From positions 1-64,000 of the forward strand of contig CAZOOT010000001.1 of NCBI GenBank assembly GCA_964581455.1: a DNA stretch of 64,000 nt, given 5' to 3'. The DNA comes from VBAS01 sp964581455 (GTDB lineage Bacteria > Bacteroidota > Bacteroidia > Chitinophagales > Chitinophagaceae). A program made the translations under genes and the position numbers. A model generated the notes under the pieces. The model was not told where the DNA came from. It ran no database searches and worked only from the letters and a program-made list of their open reading frames with translations. Of the stretch, positions 53,724 to 62,483 are shown one piece after another; the stretch's first letter is position 1, and every line of letters begins with the position of its first letter.

Positions 53724-54779
53724 TTAATTCAACTCTCCTGGTTTTCCGGAAAACACTTTCTCATCTGCTTTTAGTCTTTGTTCCCATTTCCAGGCTGACT
53801 TTACCATATCATCAAGTGAATATTTTGGCTCCCAACCAAGGGATTTTTTTGCTTCATCATTATTGGCATAAATAGCCATTATATCACCTGGTCTTCTCGG
53901 GCCAATTATGTAATTCAATTTTACACCACTGGTTTTTTCAAAAGCATTAATTGCTTCCAGTACGGTTACACCATGGCCGGTTCCAAGATTAAATGCTTCA
54001 CAGGAAGATTTATTTTTGCCTTCAGCAACATAATCGACTGCAAGTGTATGTGCATTTGCTATATCGCAAACGTGTACAAAATCACGGATACAGCTACCAT
54101 CTCTCGTAGGATAATCGTTTCCATAAACAATCATTTGCGGCAAATTACCAATAGCAGTTTGTGTAATCGCTGGAAAAAGATTCTGAGGTTTGCCAACCGG
54201 CATTTCTCCGATGATTGCAGATTCATGGGCTCCAACCGGATTAAAATACCTGAGCAGAATACAATTAGTTGAAGAACTGTTTGCAAATTCTGTTACTATT
54301 TGTTCACCCATTTGTTTGGTAGCACCATAAGGAGATTCAGCAGGCTTTAATGGTGTATTTTCTGTAACAGGACTATTATCCGGACTGCCATATACTGTAC
54401 ATGAAGATGAGAAAACAAACCAGGGAATTTCAAATTCTTTTACGCATTTCAACAAATTGATCAGGGAAAAAAGGTTGTTCTCAAAATACATTAAAGGATC
54501 TACTACGGACTCATTCACTGATTTGAAAGCTGCGAAATGTATGACGCCCCTGATATCAATATTTTCCTGGAAGATGGCATGTGTATCATCAAAATTGCAA
54601 AGATCAACTTTATAATTTTTTATTTTTTGCCCGGTTATTTTTTCTACCCGTTCCAGCATAGTCTCATTCGATCTTGAGTTGTTATCTACACAAACAACAT
54701 CATACCCGTTTTCAATCAGATCAACGATTGTATGAGAGCCAATATATCCGCATCCACCGGTCACTAAAATTTTTACCAT
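53724..54779 (-). CDS. galE: UDP-glucose 4-epimerase
   Basis: Interconverts UDP-glucose and UDP-galactose, supplying galactose for surface polysaccharides. NAD-binding start KILVTGGCGYIGSHTIVDLI (GxxGxxG), the catalytic SSCTVYG Ser/Thr region (about 125) and YGATKQMGE (YxxxK, about 150), NLGTGHGVTVLEAINAFEK (about 268) and GPRRPGDIMAIYAN (about 297) are all canonical. 351 residues. Adjacent on the same strand to the PiT gene, but no shared function is evident. Confidence 0.95.
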   Translation of the reverse strand: MVKILVTGGCGYIGSHTIVDLIENGYDVVCVDNNSRSNETMLERVEKITGQKIKNYKVDLCNFDDTHAIFQENIDIRGVIHFAAFKSVNESVVDPLMYFENNLFSLINLLKCVKEFEIPWFVFSSSCTVYGSPDNSPVTENTPLKPAESPYGATKQMGEQIVTEFANSSSTNCILLRYFNPVGAHESAIIGEMPVGKPQNLFPAITQTAIGNLPQMIVYGNDYPTRDGSCIRDFVHVCDIANAHTLAVDYVAEGKNKSSCEAFNLGTGHGVTVLEAINAFEKTSGVKLNYIIGPRRPGDIMAIYANNDEAKKSLGWEPKYSLDDMVKSAWKWEQRLKADEKVFSGKPGELN

Positions 54780-54825
54780 GAAATATTATTTCAGGCAAAA
54801 ATCGGGAAAAAGGACATAGATTAGG

Positions 54826-56022
54826 CTAGAAAAAATTTCTAACTATAGCATAAGTACCGGCTGCCAGTAAAGCACTTACAGGGATTGTTAACACCCAGGC
54901 CCACAAAAGATTTATTGTAACTCCCCATCGAACAGCAGAAAGTCTTTTTGTAGCACCTACACCCATGATAGCTCCGGTTATTGTATGTGTGGTACTCACC
55001 GGGGCTTTAAGCGCTTCTGTCATGAATAAAGTAATGGCGCCTGCAGTTTCTGCTGCCACCCCTTCAAATGGAGTTACCTTTGTAATTTTTGTGCCCATGG
55101 TTTTCACAATTCGCCAACCACCTGCCATCGTACCAAGGCCCATAGCCAGGTGTGCGGCAAATGGAACCCATAAAGGCAATTCTTTTACATCGTTAATTTG
55201 ACCAACAGCAATCATAGCTGCAGCAATAATTCCCATTGCTTTTTGTGCATCATTTCCGCCATGACCAATACTGAATGCTGCAGCTGAAACTAATTGCAAC
55301 CGTTTAAACCATGCATTTGATCTGTGTGTATTAAGGGTATTAAGAAAAAAAGAAAAAATTGCCATCGTGCTGATGATGGAACAAAGAAGAATCCACTTAA
55401 AATTTTTAGAATAAAAAACTACTTTAAGAAAATAGGAATCGTATTTCGATTTCAATTTTTCAGGATCCAGTTCAAGGTTATAGTAAAGGAACAAGCCAAC
55501 AAAAATCAATACCAGTATGGCAACATATTTAGGCACATTTCCTTTGCGGAAAGAGTTAAGAAACCACAATGACATTATAAGTGCCATGATCATTCCAATT
55601 ACCGGTGCTGCAAAAATGAAAGATGCGGTTTTAATTATCGGACCAGGGCTGATAGATGTGAATCCGGCATGAGCAATAGCGGCTCCCGCAAAACCTCCAA
55701 TCAGCGTATGGGAAGAGGATGAAGGAATTCCAAACCACCAGGTTAACAGGTTCCAGGCTATTGCTGCAATCAGTCCGGAAAATATAAGCGGTAAAGTAAT
55801 AAATTCTTTATGTACGGTTTTGGAGATGGTAGAGGCTACATTGAAATCAGTAAAAATATACAGAGCTATAAAATTGAAAAAAGCTGCCCAGAGTACAGCC
55901 TGAAAAGGTGTCAATACTTTAGTGGAAACTATTGTAGCTATTGAATTGGCGGCATCATGAAAGCCGTTAATAAAATCAAAGATCAGCGTAAGAGCTATAA
56001 CAACAAACAGGAAAGTAATCAT
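54826..56022 (-). CDS. pit: PiT-family inorganic phosphate transporter
   Basis: Inner-membrane phosphate carrier, driven by cation gradient, low affinity in most bacteria. The duplicated PiT signature is present: DFINGFHDAANSIATIVSTKVL near the N-terminus and SIGHGGNDAQKAMGIIAAAMIA near residue 245; ten or so hydrophobic segments in total over 398 residues. Gly-rich WWFGIPSSSSHTLIGG and the late APVSTTHTITGAIMGVG are also typical. It is downstream of the DUF47 gene on the same strand, the common pit-accessory arrangement; a hairpin repeat separates them. Confidence 0.94.
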   Translation of the reverse strand: MITFLFVVIALTLIFDFINGFHDAANSIATIVSTKVLTPFQAVLWAAFFNFIALYIFTDFNVASTISKTVHKEFITLPLIFSGLIAAIAWNLLTWWFGIPSSSSHTLIGGFAGAAIAHAGFTSISPGPIIKTASFIFAAPVIGMIMALIMSLWFLNSFRKGNVPKYVAILVLIFVGLFLYYNLELDPEKLKSKYDSYFLKVVFYSKNFKWILLCSIISTMAIFSFFLNTLNTHRSNAWFKRLQLVSAAAFSIGHGGNDAQKAMGIIAAAMIAVGQINDVKELPLWVPFAAHLAMGLGTMAGGWRIVKTMGTKITKVTPFEGVAAETAGAITLFMTEALKAPVSTTHTITGAIMGVGATKRLSAVRWGVTINLLWAWVLTIPVSALLAAGTYAIVRNFF

Positions 56023-56039
56023 AAATTTTAATTTGCTGG

Positions 56040-56117
56040 TGTGCCGATTGTAAATATGCTAATAACCAATCCCAACTTTTTAAAATTACCTTATTAGCAC
56101 ATTTGCAAATTGGCACA
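56040..56117. repeat. Large imperfect inverted repeat between the DUF47 and PiT genes
   Basis: Left arm 56040-56065 (TGTGCCGATT ... ATGCTAATAA) pairs with 56091-56117 (TTATTAGCAC ... TTGGCACA), about 80% complementary over 26 bases, with a 25-base loop. Not followed by T tracts. Likely a dispersed hairpin repeat in an operon gap. Confidence 0.65.
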
Positions 56118-56123
56118 TTGTTA

Positions 56124-56771
56124 TTATGCGTATTTAATTAATATTGATTCAATCACATTTGCCGCATCTTCACATTTATCTGTGGCCACTTCCATAACCA
56201 TATAGATCTCTCTTTTCTTAATTACTTCTTTGGCGTTGGGTTCTGTTTCAAAAAGACGCTCAATGCTCATGTCAAACACATCATCAGCCTGGTTTTCCAA
56301 ACTATTAATTTTTACAAGTGATTCTGTGATCTGACGAACATTCTTCATATCTCTTAATCCGATTACGGCCATATAAACAAGGTTGGCACTTTGTTCAATG
56401 ATCTCCGCTAATTTTTGAATACCAATATCATTCGGGTTGACTTTATAAAAATTGATTTTTTTTGCAGAAGCATAAACCGTATCAGCAATATCATCAATTG
56501 ATGTAGCCAGGTAATGAATATCTTCTCTGTCAAAAGGAGTAATGAAATTTCTTCCCAGTTCTGTAAAAATATTATGCGTCAGGTCATCATTGGCATGTTC
56601 CAGGTCTTCTATCTGGGTGATGATGGCAGCCCGTTTATCAAAGTCGGGTTCGGCCACCAGCTCTTTGAGCTTTTTTCCCATAATGGCTGCATTGTTTGCT
56701 ACTTTTTCAAAAAGATCATAAAATATTTTGTTCTTTGGAACAAATATTCTCATAATTGAATTTAATGCCAT
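56124..56771 (-). CDS. DUF47/PhoU-like Pit accessory protein
   Basis: Helical cytoplasmic protein related to PhoU that modulates Pit-type transporters. Residues 1-215 show the characteristic coiled, charged helices (VANNAAIMGKKLKELV, ITQIEDLEHANDDLTHNIFTEL, FITPFDREDIHYLATSIDDIADTVYASAKK, SLENQADDVFDMSIERLF). FDREDIHYLATSIDDI is the DUF47 signature near residues 79-94. It precedes the pit gene. An alternative start is six codons later (MRIFVPKNK). Divergent from the phosphate-porin gene. Confidence 0.9.
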   Translation of the reverse strand: MALNSIMRIFVPKNKIFYDLFEKVANNAAIMGKKLKELVAEPDFDKRAAIITQIEDLEHANDDLTHNIFTELGRNFITPFDREDIHYLATSIDDIADTVYASAKKINFYKVNPNDIGIQKLAEIIEQSANLVYMAVIGLRDMKNVRQITESLVKINSLENQADDVFDMSIERLFETEPNAKEVIKKREIYMVMEVATDKCEDAANVIESILIKYA

Positions 56772-56833
56772 GCTTATTTTATTTTTAGCAAAGGTGTATA
56801 AATCGGTATCTGAAAAACAATTCGATCTGATTG

Positions 56834-56855
56834 GTAATAATTTATTAACATTGGG
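56834..56855. promoter_or_regulatory. Possible PhoP/PhoB half-sites at the divergent pit/porin start region
   Basis: GTAATA (56834) and TTAACA (56845) start exactly 11 bases apart between the DUF47 and porin genes, matching the core of the array at 58.2 kb and the TT(A/C/T)ACA element of B. subtilis PhoP sites. Only two units, so chance is possible. Confidence 0.35.
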
Positions 56856-56895
56856 CGATTTATGGTGATTGCTTTATAACCAATATTAATTAATT

Positions 56896-58128
56896 ATGAT
56901 TTTAATGTTAAGTAAACGCTTTTTTCTGATTTTATTAATTTTTATTTCTTTTTATCCTTTTGCGGAAGCTCAAAACCCCGATGGAGAAACGCTAAAGACT
57001 TCGGTCCCAACCAAAAAAAACTGGTATGAATCGTTTAGTATCCGCGGATATGCCCAGGTGCGGTATAATCGGCTTTTAGAAACAAACCCCAGGTTGAGCT
57101 GTGAACAATGTGATAAATCCTGGGGCGAGGGGGGTGGATTCTTTTTACGTCGAATCCGCATCATATTCAGCGGGGATGTTCATGAAAGGGTTTATATATA
57201 TATTCAACCCGATTTTGCTTCTTCAGCGTCTTCTACAGGATTACATTTTGCTCAAATAAGGGATGCCTATTTTGATGTTTCATTGGACAAAAAGAAAGAA
57301 TTTCGTTTCCGTTTTGGCCAAAGCAAAGTGCCGTTTGGATTTGAAAACATGCAATCCAGTCAAAACAGATTGCCACTTGACCGAAATGATGGACTAAACA
57401 GCGCAGTATCCAATGAAAGGGATCTGGGTGTATTTTTTTACTGGGCCCCCATTGAAAAAAGACAATTGCTGGCATCTCTTGTAAGGGATGGATACAAGGG
57501 TTCCGGAGACTATGGAGTTTTTGGGTTCGGGGCATATAATGGACAAACAGCAAATAAACCCGAACAAAATTTAAATAGGCATATAGTAACAAGATTTTCT
57601 TACCCTGTTAAAATAAATAATCAGGTTATAGAACCCGGTATTCAGGCATATACAGGAAAGTATATATTGCCTGCAGATCTCAGAAGTGCTGGTATAAAGG
57701 GACCAAAGAATTTTGAATTTGCAGACCAGCGGGTAGCTGCTACATTTGTTTTATATCCAAAACCATTTGGAATTCAGGCAGAGTACAATATCGGGAAAGG
57801 ACCTGAATTTGATAAAAAAACAGATTCAGTTATAACAAGAGATCTAAAAGGAGGATATATTACCGCTTCTTACATGCTAAAAGCAAAAGAGCAAATCATC
57901 ATCCCTTTCACCAGGTATCATTATTATGATGGTGGCAAGAAACATGAATTGGATGCCCGCAGCTATAAAGTAAATGAACTGGAAATAGGAGTGGAGTGGC
58001 AGCCAATCAGGAACTTTGAATTAGTGGCTATGTACACAATTTCAAAAAGAAGATTCGAAGATTTTAAACTCCGGGATAACCTTCAAAAAGGAAATTTGAT
58101 CAGGTTGCAGGCCCAGATGAATTTTTAA
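56896..58128 (+). CDS. Phosphate-selective-porin-like outer-membrane protein (OprP/OprO type)
   Basis: Outer-membrane channel probably preferring anions such as phosphate. Signal peptide to about residue 25 (ends AEAQN), then a barrel beginning FSIRGYAQVRYNRLLE, with an FFLRRIRIIFSGDVHERVYIYIQPDF segment (about 75-100) and repeated strand pairs to the terminal LQAQMNF, which ends in Phe as BAM clients do. Layout and the Y-A-Q-V-R-Y opening match the porin_O_P family. Genomic company (PiT, DUF47, TonB receptor, PhoR-like kinase) supports a phosphate role. 410 residues. Confidence 0.86.
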   Translation: MILMLSKRFFLILLIFISFYPFAEAQNPDGETLKTSVPTKKNWYESFSIRGYAQVRYNRLLETNPRLSCEQCDKSWGEGGGFFLRRIRIIFSGDVHERVYIYIQPDFASSASSTGLHFAQIRDAYFDVSLDKKKEFRFRFGQSKVPFGFENMQSSQNRLPLDRNDGLNSAVSNERDLGVFFYWAPIEKRQLLASLVRDGYKGSGDYGVFGFGAYNGQTANKPEQNLNRHIVTRFSYPVKINNQVIEPGIQAYTGKYILPADLRSAGIKGPKNFEFADQRVAATFVLYPKPFGIQAEYNIGKGPEFDKKTDSVITRDLKGGYITASYMLKAKEQIIIPFTRYHYYDGGKKHELDARSYKVNELEIGVEWQPIRNFELVAMYTISKRRFEDFKLRDNLQKGNLIRLQAQMNF

Positions 58129-58151
58129 TATTTTTTATTCAGAATCCAAAC

Positions 58152-58217
58152 ATAACAGTAAGGTAACATAAGCATTACAATTGCATAATACAGGCGTAAC
58201 AGTTTCGTAATACGCTC
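58152..58217 (+). promoter_or_regulatory. Six tandem 11-bp Pho-box-like repeats before the TonB receptor
   Basis: Six units in perfect 11-bp register start at 58152, 58163, 58174, 58185, 58196 and 58207 with cores ATAACA, GTAACA, ATTACA, ATAATA, GTAACA and GTAATA, each followed by five less conserved bases. The array ends five bases before a TAGTTTTG -7 box. 11-bp periodic direct repeats are the binding pattern of PhoB (7+4) and PhoP (TTAACA-N5) regulators. Confidence 0.65.
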
Positions 58218-58221
58218 CGGG

Positions 58222-58229
58222 TAGTTTTG
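58222..58229 (+). promoter_or_regulatory. Candidate -7 box for the TonB receptor
   Basis: TAGTTTTG, an exact TAnnTTTG match directly behind the 11-bp repeat array and 22 bases before the GTG start. No -33 TTTG is seen, as expected of an activator-dependent promoter. Confidence 0.55.
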
Positions 58230-58250
58230 CCTCAATAAAAAACAATAATT

Positions 58251-61043
58251 GTGAGCAAAATTATCAACACAGTACTCCTTAGTTTATTCTGCTTTTCATT
58301 TACAGCCTCCGCTCAAAGCGGAAAAATTGCCGGAAAAATAAAAGACTTGAAATCAAACGACCTGCTGATTGGCGCCAGTATTATAATTAAAGGACAATCC
58401 AAAGGTATTTCAACCAGCATAGAAGGCACCTATAATATGAATGTGGAACCAGGCACTTATATATTGCTGGTATCCTACTCTGGTTATCTCACAAAAGAAA
58501 TTTCGGGAGTTACTGTAAAACCAGGAGAACTGACCGAATTAGATATTACACTGGAAATACAATCCAAAGAAATGTCAGCAGTGATCATAACTGCCTCAGC
58601 TAAAAAGGAATCTATTAATACACTTTATAACCTGCAACGTACAGAGGCGGGTATGAGTGATGGAATAGCAGCTGATGTAATTAAAAAATCACCGGATAAA
58701 AATACCGGTGCCATCTTAAAAAGAGTAAGTGGCGCTTCTGTTCAGGAAAATAAATTTGTGGTGGTTCGTGGCCTGGCCGACAGGTACAATGGAGCCATGA
58801 TCAATAATTCCGTTTTACCCAGCAGTGAACCAGATAGAAAAGCATTTTCATTTGATATTATTCCTTCAAGTCTTGTTGATAATATTATTATAAACAAAAC
58901 CGCATCTCCCGATCTGCCCGGTGATTTTAGTGGCGGCATGGTACAGGTAAATACTAAAGATGTTCCTGCCAGAAATTTCCTCAGCATTGGCGTTGGACTC
59001 GGTGCAAACACACAAACTACTTTCAGGAAATTCAAATCAGGTGTGCAGGGAAATTTAGATTTTCTGGGATTTGATGACGGTACCCGCAATATGCCAGCAG
59101 CTTTTCCAAAATCAAGAACAAAATACAACAGCTCCACAGCGGATGATCAATTAGCATTTTCAAAAATGTTTGATAATAATTTCAGTCATCGGAAAACTTC
59201 CACCTCTTTACCGGCGCAAAACATGCAATTGACTTTTGGAAACCGGAAAGATATTTCCCCGGGTAGTTATTTCGGTACTGTACTTTCACTCACGTATCAG
59301 CATGCACAGTCAATTAATGAAAGTAACAGAAAGGATTTTGAAAGTGCAGGAATCACTTCTTATGAGTATCATGATGTGTTGTTTAAAAACATATCCAGCC
59401 TCGGTACCCTAGCCAATTTTTCTTTTGTAAAAGGAAACAATAAGTTCTCGCTGAAAAATATTTTCAACAGGTCATTTGAAAACACGTTTACAACCAGAAA
59501 CGGATATAACTATGATAACGACCAGGACATCAACCTGGAAAATGGAACTACTGCCAATGACCTTCTGATTAAAACACTGATCAGTTCACAGTTGGAAGGA
59601 GATCACCGGCTGGGAGAAAATAATCAAAAGCTGAACTGGAATATCAATTTTGCAGTTACCAACCGTGATCAACCGGACCTTGCGGTGATCTCTTATTTCA
59701 AACCCATCAGTACACCAACAGCTCCCTACTCAGTTATTCTCCGGCCTCAAAACACATTTCGTTTTTTCAGCAACCTGAATGAAAATGCAACCGGTGGAAA
59801 TATTAATTATTCACTTCCATTTAAATGGAATGATGAAAAACAAATTATTAAAACAGGATATTCCGGTCAATATAAAACAAGAGAGTTCCAGACAAGATTC
59901 CTCACCTATAAGAAAAGCCCTTACGGTACTTTTAATGAAAGCCTGTTAACCTTATCTCCCAAAGAAATATTTAATAAAGAAAATATCAATGCCAATGGAT
60001 TCATAATCGAAGATATAACCAGCAATACCGATCGTTATAGCGCTTCATCATTTTTAAATGCAGGTTATGTTCTTTCAGATAACCGGTTTACAGACAAAAC
60101 AAGGTTGGTTTGGGGAATCAGGGTAGAAAGTTTCAATCAGAAAGTAAGTACACGGGATCTGTCGGGCCGTATAGTAGAAGTGAATAATAATAATTTTGAT
60201 ATTTTACCTTCAGCTGCCTTTACTTATAGTTTTACCCGGAAACAGAATCTGAAATTTGCTTTATCACAAACTGTTTCCAGGCCCGAATTCCGGGAACTGG
60301 CTAATTTCTCCTACTATGATTTTGTAACCAACAGTTCTGTAATAGGGAATCCTGCTCTGGAACGCAGTTTAAATACAAATGCAGACATCCGCTATGAAAT
60401 ATTTCCAAAAGCAGGGGAGATTATTTCAGTATCCGGATTTTATAAGAGTTTTAAAAACCCGATCGAACAGGCAATACTTTCAGGATCAGTTCCCAGCAAT
60501 CGTATCCGCACATTCATCAATTCTGATAAAGCAGATACTTACGGAGCAGAACTGGAAATCAGAAAGCAACTTAGTTTTCTTGGTGAAAAAAACTGGCTGG
60601 AAAATATAATAGTTTATACCAACCTATCCATCATTAAGTCTGCAGTTAATATTGCTTCATTAAATCTTGAAACAAAAGAACGTCCGCTGCAGGGCCAGTC
60701 ACCCTACCTGGTCAATGCCGGAATTCTTTATAACACGGTTAATAATGGCCTTGCATTCAGCTTGCTTTATAACCGGACAGGTGAAAGAATTGCTGACGTA
60801 GGATTTGCCGGTTACCCGGACATCTATGAAAGGGCGAGGGATATACTGGACTTTCAGGTAAGTAAGCAGGTTGGAAAAAATGGCGAATTAAAACTTAATG
60901 TCTCAGACCTTTTGAATCAAAAAACAATCTTTTACCAGAACCTGGATGATAAAAAAATATATAATAAAAAAAATGACCAGGTGGTAAACGATATAAAATA
61001 TGGCAGCAGTATTTCAATTGCCTATACTTATAATTTCAATTAA
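58251..61043 (+). CDS. Large TonB-dependent receptor of the phosphate cluster
   Basis: 930-residue outer-membrane receptor, starting at GTG with a signal peptide to about 22 (ends TASAQ). Residues about 24-110 are a carboxypeptidase-regulatory-like domain (GKIAGKIKDLKSNDLLIGAS), 125-235 the plug (VIKKSPDKNTGAILKRVSGA, VVVRGLADRYNGAMINN, DLPGDFSGGMVQVNTKD), the remainder a barrel ending IAYTYNFN. The long barrel suggests a sizable ligand. No SusD gene adjoins; instead a beta-helix-like lipoprotein follows three bases after the stop (or 27 to its likelier start). The upstream 11-bp array and neighbours suggest induction under phosphate limitation. Ligand is unknown; phosphorylated compounds are candidates. 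Confidence 0.88.
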   Translation: MSKIINTVLLSLFCFSFTASAQSGKIAGKIKDLKSNDLLIGASIIIKGQSKGISTSIEGTYNMNVEPGTYILLVSYSGYLTKEISGVTVKPGELTELDITLEIQSKEMSAVIITASAKKESINTLYNLQRTEAGMSDGIAADVIKKSPDKNTGAILKRVSGASVQENKFVVVRGLADRYNGAMINNSVLPSSEPDRKAFSFDIIPSSLVDNIIINKTASPDLPGDFSGGMVQVNTKDVPARNFLSIGVGLGANTQTTFRKFKSGVQGNLDFLGFDDGTRNMPAAFPKSRTKYNSSTADDQLAFSKMFDNNFSHRKTSTSLPAQNMQLTFGNRKDISPGSYFGTVLSLTYQHAQSINESNRKDFESAGITSYEYHDVLFKNISSLGTLANFSFVKGNNKFSLKNIFNRSFENTFTTRNGYNYDNDQDINLENGTTANDLLIKTLISSQLEGDHRLGENNQKLNWNINFAVTNRDQPDLAVISYFKPISTPTAPYSVILRPQNTFRFFSNLNENATGGNINYSLPFKWNDEKQIIKTGYSGQYKTREFQTRFLTYKKSPYGTFNESLLTLSPKEIFNKENINANGFIIEDITSNTDRYSASSFLNAGYVLSDNRFTDKTRLVWGIRVESFNQKVSTRDLSGRIVEVNNNNFDILPSAAFTYSFTRKQNLKFALSQTVSRPEFRELANFSYYDFVTNSSVIGNPALERSLNTNADIRYEIFPKAGEIISVSGFYKSFKNPIEQAILSGSVPSNRIRTFINSDKADTYGAELEIRKQLSFLGEKNWLENIIVYTNLSIIKSAVNIASLNLETKERPLQGQSPYLVNAGILYNTVNNGLAFSLLYNRTGERIADVGFAGYPDIYERARDILDFQVSKQVGKNGELKLNVSDLLNQKTIFYQNLDDKKIYNKKNDQVVNDIKYGSSISIAYTYNFN

Positions 61044-61070
61044 AAAATGATACAGGTAAAAATAAAAAAT

Positions 61071-62432
61071 ATGAAACGATTAAAATTTTCAGTTTGGATG
61101 ATGATGCTGGCAGTCTTGTTATGGAGTTGTTCAAAAACCTATAACGCAGATGATGGAAATAACAATAGCGATGAGCCGGGTGTTATATCGGGAGAAGTAA
61201 CAACTTACACAAAACTTACCAAAGACAGAACCTGGCGATTAAAAGGATATGTATATGTAACTAATGGAGCTATCCTGGAAATAGAAGCCGGAACAGTTGT
61301 TAAAAGCGATACCACACAAAAAGGAGCACTGATTATTGAAAGAGGAGCAAAATTAATTGCTAATGGAACAGCCAGTCAACCCATTGTTTTTACTTCGGGA
61401 AAAACTGCAGGACAAAGGGCACCGGGGGACTGGGGTGGTATTATCATTCTTGGAAAAGCAACTATCAATCAGCCCGGGGGCCAGGCAACCATTGAGGGAG
61501 GAATTGGAAGAATGTATGGTGGCGGAGCAAACCCAAATGATAATGACAATTCAGGCATTCTTCGATTTATGAGAATAGAATTTGCAGGCATAGCAGCGCA
61601 ACCTAATTCTGAAATCAACGGACTTACACTGGGTGCTGTAGGAAGAGGAACAACCATTGAAAATATTCAGGTATCCTATGCAAATGATGATGCGTATGAA
61701 TTTTTTGGCGGCACAGTCAATTGTCGTAACCTGATTGCCCTGGCAACGGCTGATGATGATTTCGATTTTGATTTTGGATACACAGGTATGATCCAGTATG
61801 CTGTAGCACTTCGGGATCCAAAATTTGTAGATGCCGGTGATGCCGGAAATGGTATTGAATGTGATAACGAAAACCCTTATTCCGGAAGAACACCATTTAC
61901 AAGACCGGTACTTTCCAATTTCACGATCATTGGCCCAAACAATGCTCCGGGAACAGCACCCAACCACAACTTTGGAAATAGGTGGAGAAGGGGAACAAGA
62001 TTTGTTTTCCGTAATTCAATTTTATTGGGCCATCAGAAAGGCGGATTCTCCATTGAATCTGATGCAAGTGCCGGTGCATACATGAGAGGCGAATCTCAGT
62101 TTATGAACAATATTATTTATTCTGTAACTGCTCCATTCAAGATCAGTTCAGTGTCTGCCGATACATTAACTACAAATCAAATGGAAGCAAAAGCATTAGC
62201 CGAAGGATGCATGAAATTTAATAGCAGTAATGAAGTGGGCCTGGCCAATCCATTTGACTTATTGAATCCGGATTTTCGCCCCAATGCAGGATCTCCTGCG
62301 ATGTCCGGTTCAATGTTTTCAGGAGATTTGTCTAATTCATTTTTCCAGGCTGCTAATTTTCGTGGTGCATTTGGTGCTACCAACTGGATGGCAGGTTGGA
62401 CATATTTTGATCCGAAGAACGGAAACTATTAA
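61071..62432 (+). CDS. Beta-helix-like surface lipoprotein paired with the TonB receptor
   Basis: The ATG at 61071 gives a lipoprotein signal (MLAVLLWSCSKTYN, Cys about residue 20); an ATG 24 bases earlier is possible but gives a poorer signal. The mature 430 residues have turn-rich repeats with Gly/Asn-Asp corners (AILEIEAGTVVKS, ALIIERGAKLIANG, GTTIENIQVSYANDDAYEFFGGTVNC, RNLIALATADDDFDFDFGY) typical of a right-handed parallel beta-helix, followed by Ca-binding-like acidic loops (DDDFDFDFG, DAGDAGNG). Likely outer-membrane surface anchored and co-transcribed with the receptor, in a SusD-like position but without SusD sequence. No catalytic motif recognised; function unknown. Confidence 0.7.
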   Translation: MKRLKFSVWMMMLAVLLWSCSKTYNADDGNNNSDEPGVISGEVTTYTKLTKDRTWRLKGYVYVTNGAILEIEAGTVVKSDTTQKGALIIERGAKLIANGTASQPIVFTSGKTAGQRAPGDWGGIIILGKATINQPGGQATIEGGIGRMYGGGANPNDNDNSGILRFMRIEFAGIAAQPNSEINGLTLGAVGRGTTIENIQVSYANDDAYEFFGGTVNCRNLIALATADDDFDFDFGYTGMIQYAVALRDPKFVDAGDAGNGIECDNENPYSGRTPFTRPVLSNFTIIGPNNAPGTAPNHNFGNRWRRGTRFVFRNSILLGHQKGGFSIESDASAGAYMRGESQFMNNIIYSVTAPFKISSVSADTLTTNQMEAKALAEGCMKFNSSNEVGLANPFDLLNPDFRPNAGSPAMSGSMFSGDLSNSFFQAANFRGAFGATNWMAGWTYFDPKNGNY

Positions 62433-62458
62433 AATCATTATAACCTTATCAACTTAAG

Positions 62459-62483
62459 ATCCTGCTCCGGCAGGATTTTTTTA
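62459..62483 (+). terminator. Terminator of the TonB-receptor operon
   Basis: Perfect 7-bp stem ATCCTGC / GCAGGAT with TCCG loop, then TTTTTTTATT, 27 bases beyond the lipoprotein stop. Confidence 0.88.

Noticed and set aside
58152..58217. CRISPR-like or minisatellite reading of the 11-bp repeats
   Set aside because: The units are degenerate outside a short core, directly upstream of a -7 box, which fits regulator sites better.
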